Source of the DNA: JBDSGC01 sp046594105 | GTDB taxonomy: Bacteria > Acidobacteriota > Thermoanaerobaculia > Gp7-AA8 | Direction: 5' to 3' | DNA: 16,325 bases | Assembly: GCA_046594105.1 (NCBI GenBank) | Contig: JBKJQB010000135.1 | Location: 1 to 16,325 of the forward strand | Part shown: piece after piece, positions 14,992 through 16,325 of the stretch | Layout of the letters: each line of letters opens with the position of its first letter | How positions within the stretch are numbered: the first letter of the stretch is position 1 | Notes under the pieces: model-generated | Seen by the model: only the letters and a program-made list of their open reading frames with translations | Told to the model about the DNA's origin: nothing | Database searches by the model: none | Translations under genes and position numbers: made by a program

Positions 14992-16050
14992 ATGCGTAAG
15001 CTCTTTTATGGCCTGGGACTGTGGATCGCTGCGGTGACCGCGGCCCATCTCAGCCTCAACGTCAGCTGGCAGGTGCTGATGAATGACCGGCTGCCGGACG
15101 CGAGACGAAAGCTGAATGTCGCGTACATCCCGGTGACGTGACATCTGGCTTGCCCGGTCACCGACTACATCTCCGCCTACTCACAGTCCGGACATCTTTT
15201 CATCCCCCGCCTTTTCCAGGGATTTCCTGAGATCAAAGAGGCGCTGATGTCCAACCGCATGCAGGCGGCGTTCATGGTCGCGCCGATGGCAATCGCCCTG
15301 CGGGCTCAGGGCGTTCCAGTGAAGATCGTGTACCTCGGGCACCGATACGGGAGCGCAGTGGTGGTGCGCACCGATGGGCCGGTGAAGACGTTCGCTGACC
15401 TGCGCGGCCGAACGGTGGCCGTCCCCAGCCGTTTCTCCGACGAACGGTTGATCGTGTTCAAGGCGCTGCGCGCCAACGGCATGGACGGAAAGGACGTGAG
15501 GATGATCGAAATGGCTCCTCCCGATGTCGCCGGAGCACTGGCCGCCGGATCGATCGACGCGTTCTCCATGGGGGAGCCGTTTCCCTCCCAGGCCGAAAGC
15601 GCCGGATTCGGGCGCGTGCTCTTCCATGCCCGGCAGTACTGGCCGGACTACATCTCCTGCGTGCTGGTGGTACGCCAGGACGTCATCGACCGGAAACCGG
15701 AAGCGGTGCAGGATCTGGTCGACGGGATCGCGCGATCGGGTCTGTGGCTGGAGGAGAAGGAGAAGGCGCGCCGTCATCGCCAGCATGCTGCCGAGTTTGT
15801 GGGTCGCTACTATTACCGCCAGAACCCCGCGCTGCTGCGATGGGCGCTGCTCAAGCCCATCGATCGAGTGCAATACGAACCGCTTTCCCCGCGCCGCGCA
15901 GATTTCGAGATGATCGTCGGACTGATGAGGGAGACCGGCCTGCTGGAGTCGCCCATCGCGTTCGAGGAGTACGTGGACACCCGCTTCGCCGAAGGTGCGG
16001 CGAGCCAGACGCCCTGGCGCTACGAAGCGGGCGACGCGAAGGCGCAGTGA
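14992..16050 (+). CDS. ABC substrate-binding protein (NrtA/SsuA-like), interrupted by one in-frame TGA
   Basis: 352 codons in one frame with a single TGA at 15139-15141 (codon 50). Codons 1-49 encode an N-terminal signal-anchor (LFYGLGLWIAAVTAAHLSL) and the first strand of the binding fold (KLNVAYIPVT). After the TGA the same frame continues without any other stop as HLACPVTDYIS and a full periplasmic-binding domain (QAAFMVAPMAIALRAQGVPV, KIVYLGHRYGSAVVV, TFADLRGRTVAVPS) to the stop at 16050. The next in-frame ATG, 15247, would lose about 85 residues including the fold's start. The TGA sits between conserved blocks where a Cys codon (TGC/TGT, one base away) would be natural. It is either a recent nonsense mutation, a sequence error, or recoding. 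There is no lipobox. Confidence 0.8.
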
Positions 16051-16082
16051 CGGGCGGCCGTGGTTCTTCTGAGCGGAGCGAA

Positions 16083-16105
16083 GGAGCGCCGGCATCCTTG
16101 CCGGC
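16083..16105 (-). repeat. Dispersed palindromic repeat, inverted copy
   Basis: GCGCCGGCATCCTTGCCGGC (16086-16105) is the reverse complement of the copy at 8845-8872, about 35 nt after the binding-protein stop. A further GCCGGTCCGCCGGC partial hairpin follows. Confidence 0.6.
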
Positions 16106-16118
16106 CGGTCCGCCGGCT

Positions 16119-16156
16119 TCCTGGTCTGCTCCCCGAAAACTGGACCACGGATTATG
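16119..16156. other. Possible IS terminal-inverted-repeat remnant
   Basis: TGCTCCCCGAAAACTGGACC (complement GGTCCAGTTTTCGGGGAGCA) resembles the ends of IS3-like insertion sequences by my reading. It stands 52 nt before a ribosome-binding site and a short ATG frame. The match is judged from memory only. Confidence 0.3.
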
Positions 16157-16325
16157 ACGGGGCGGTTTACCGAAAGAAGGAGCGACGGTATGGCCCGGAA
16201 GACCCATACGGTGATGCGCCCCGCCATGCGATCCTCCAAGAACCTCAAATTTGTCGGTGACCAGCACGCGTCAGCGGTCGCAAGAATGTAGCCCCCGGCG
16301 CCAGCCGGGGGATTGCGGAGCCCAG
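16157..16325 (+). repeat. Right copy of the terminal direct repeat
   Basis: 169 nt matching 1-226 apart from the 58-nt block present only on the left and scattered substitutions. It includes the CCCCC/GGGGG hairpin at 16292-16311. The window ends inside the repeat. The two copies differ at many positions, so they are old paralogous copies, not a circular join. Confidence 0.7.
16190..16291 (+). pseudogene. 33-codon open frame, possible truncated transposase start
   Basis: ATG behind GAAGGAG, starting MARKTHTVMRPAMRSS and ending at TAG next to a hairpin. The beginning recalls OrfA starts of IS3-type elements, but no helix-turn-helix or further transposase sequence follows. In the left copy (34-57) the same frame is broken after seven codons. 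It is probably a decayed element rather than a real small protein. Confidence 0.3.

Noticed and set aside
15139..15190. Canonical bacterial SECIS element
   Set aside because: No stem-loop with an apical-loop G at 16-37 nt past the TGA. The stems found are too close to the TGA or only 3-4 bp long.
15247..16050. Binding protein as a separate gene starting at ATG 15247
   Set aside because: No Shine-Dalgarno there, and it would lose the export signal and the first part of the binding fold. The upstream frame is continuous apart from one TGA.

Overview
This is a high-GC bacterial chromosomal segment with about eleven intact genes plus one interrupted gene. No rRNA, tRNA, CRISPR array or phage genes are visible. 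The gene content (LspA, IspG, diderm-style regulators, ABC importer), the GC-rich hairpin repeats and a CCAGAAR heptamer array fit an environmental Gram-negative lineage. Acidobacteriota or a relative is my best guess, but it is a low-confidence inference because no marker gene settles it.

Layout. Positions 1-511 hold no gene. They carry a repeat copy (1-226) and a nest of GC-rich hairpins, including a 74-bp imperfect inverted repeat. An MFS permease (512-1702, +) is followed by nine tandem heptamers. Next, on the minus strand, is an ispG-lspA pair (isoprenoid synthesis and lipoprotein maturation, 1976-3683). A symmetric -10 sequence appears to drive it divergently from a 1160-residue membrane-anchored coiled-coil protein ending in a receiver domain (3771-7253, +). 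A PLP-dependent decarboxylase follows (7448-8824, +). On the minus strand is a regulatory pair: a SARP/BTAD-type activator fused to a canonical receiver domain (9342-10478), followed by a stand-alone receiver domain that lacks its phosphoacceptor Asp (8884-9261). A zinc-finger/TPR membrane protein (10792-11772, +) comes next.

The right part is a transport locus on the plus strand. It starts with a ferritin-like diiron protein (12047-12637), then an ABC importer of the nitrate/sulfonate/taurine class with two different permeases flanking one ATPase (12679-14986). It ends with a substrate-binding protein (14992-16050) whose reading frame is cut once by an in-frame TGA but is otherwise intact. 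The window ends in a second, shorter copy of the repeat it began with (16157-16325).

The most noteworthy points are the single TGA in an otherwise intact binding protein (nonsense mutation, sequence error or recoding), the membrane/coiled-coil/receiver protein with three exact 89-residue repeats, the receiver/pseudo-receiver pair, the recurrent -10 boxes lying 6-9 nt from start codons (leaderless mRNAs), and several families of dispersed hairpin repeats.
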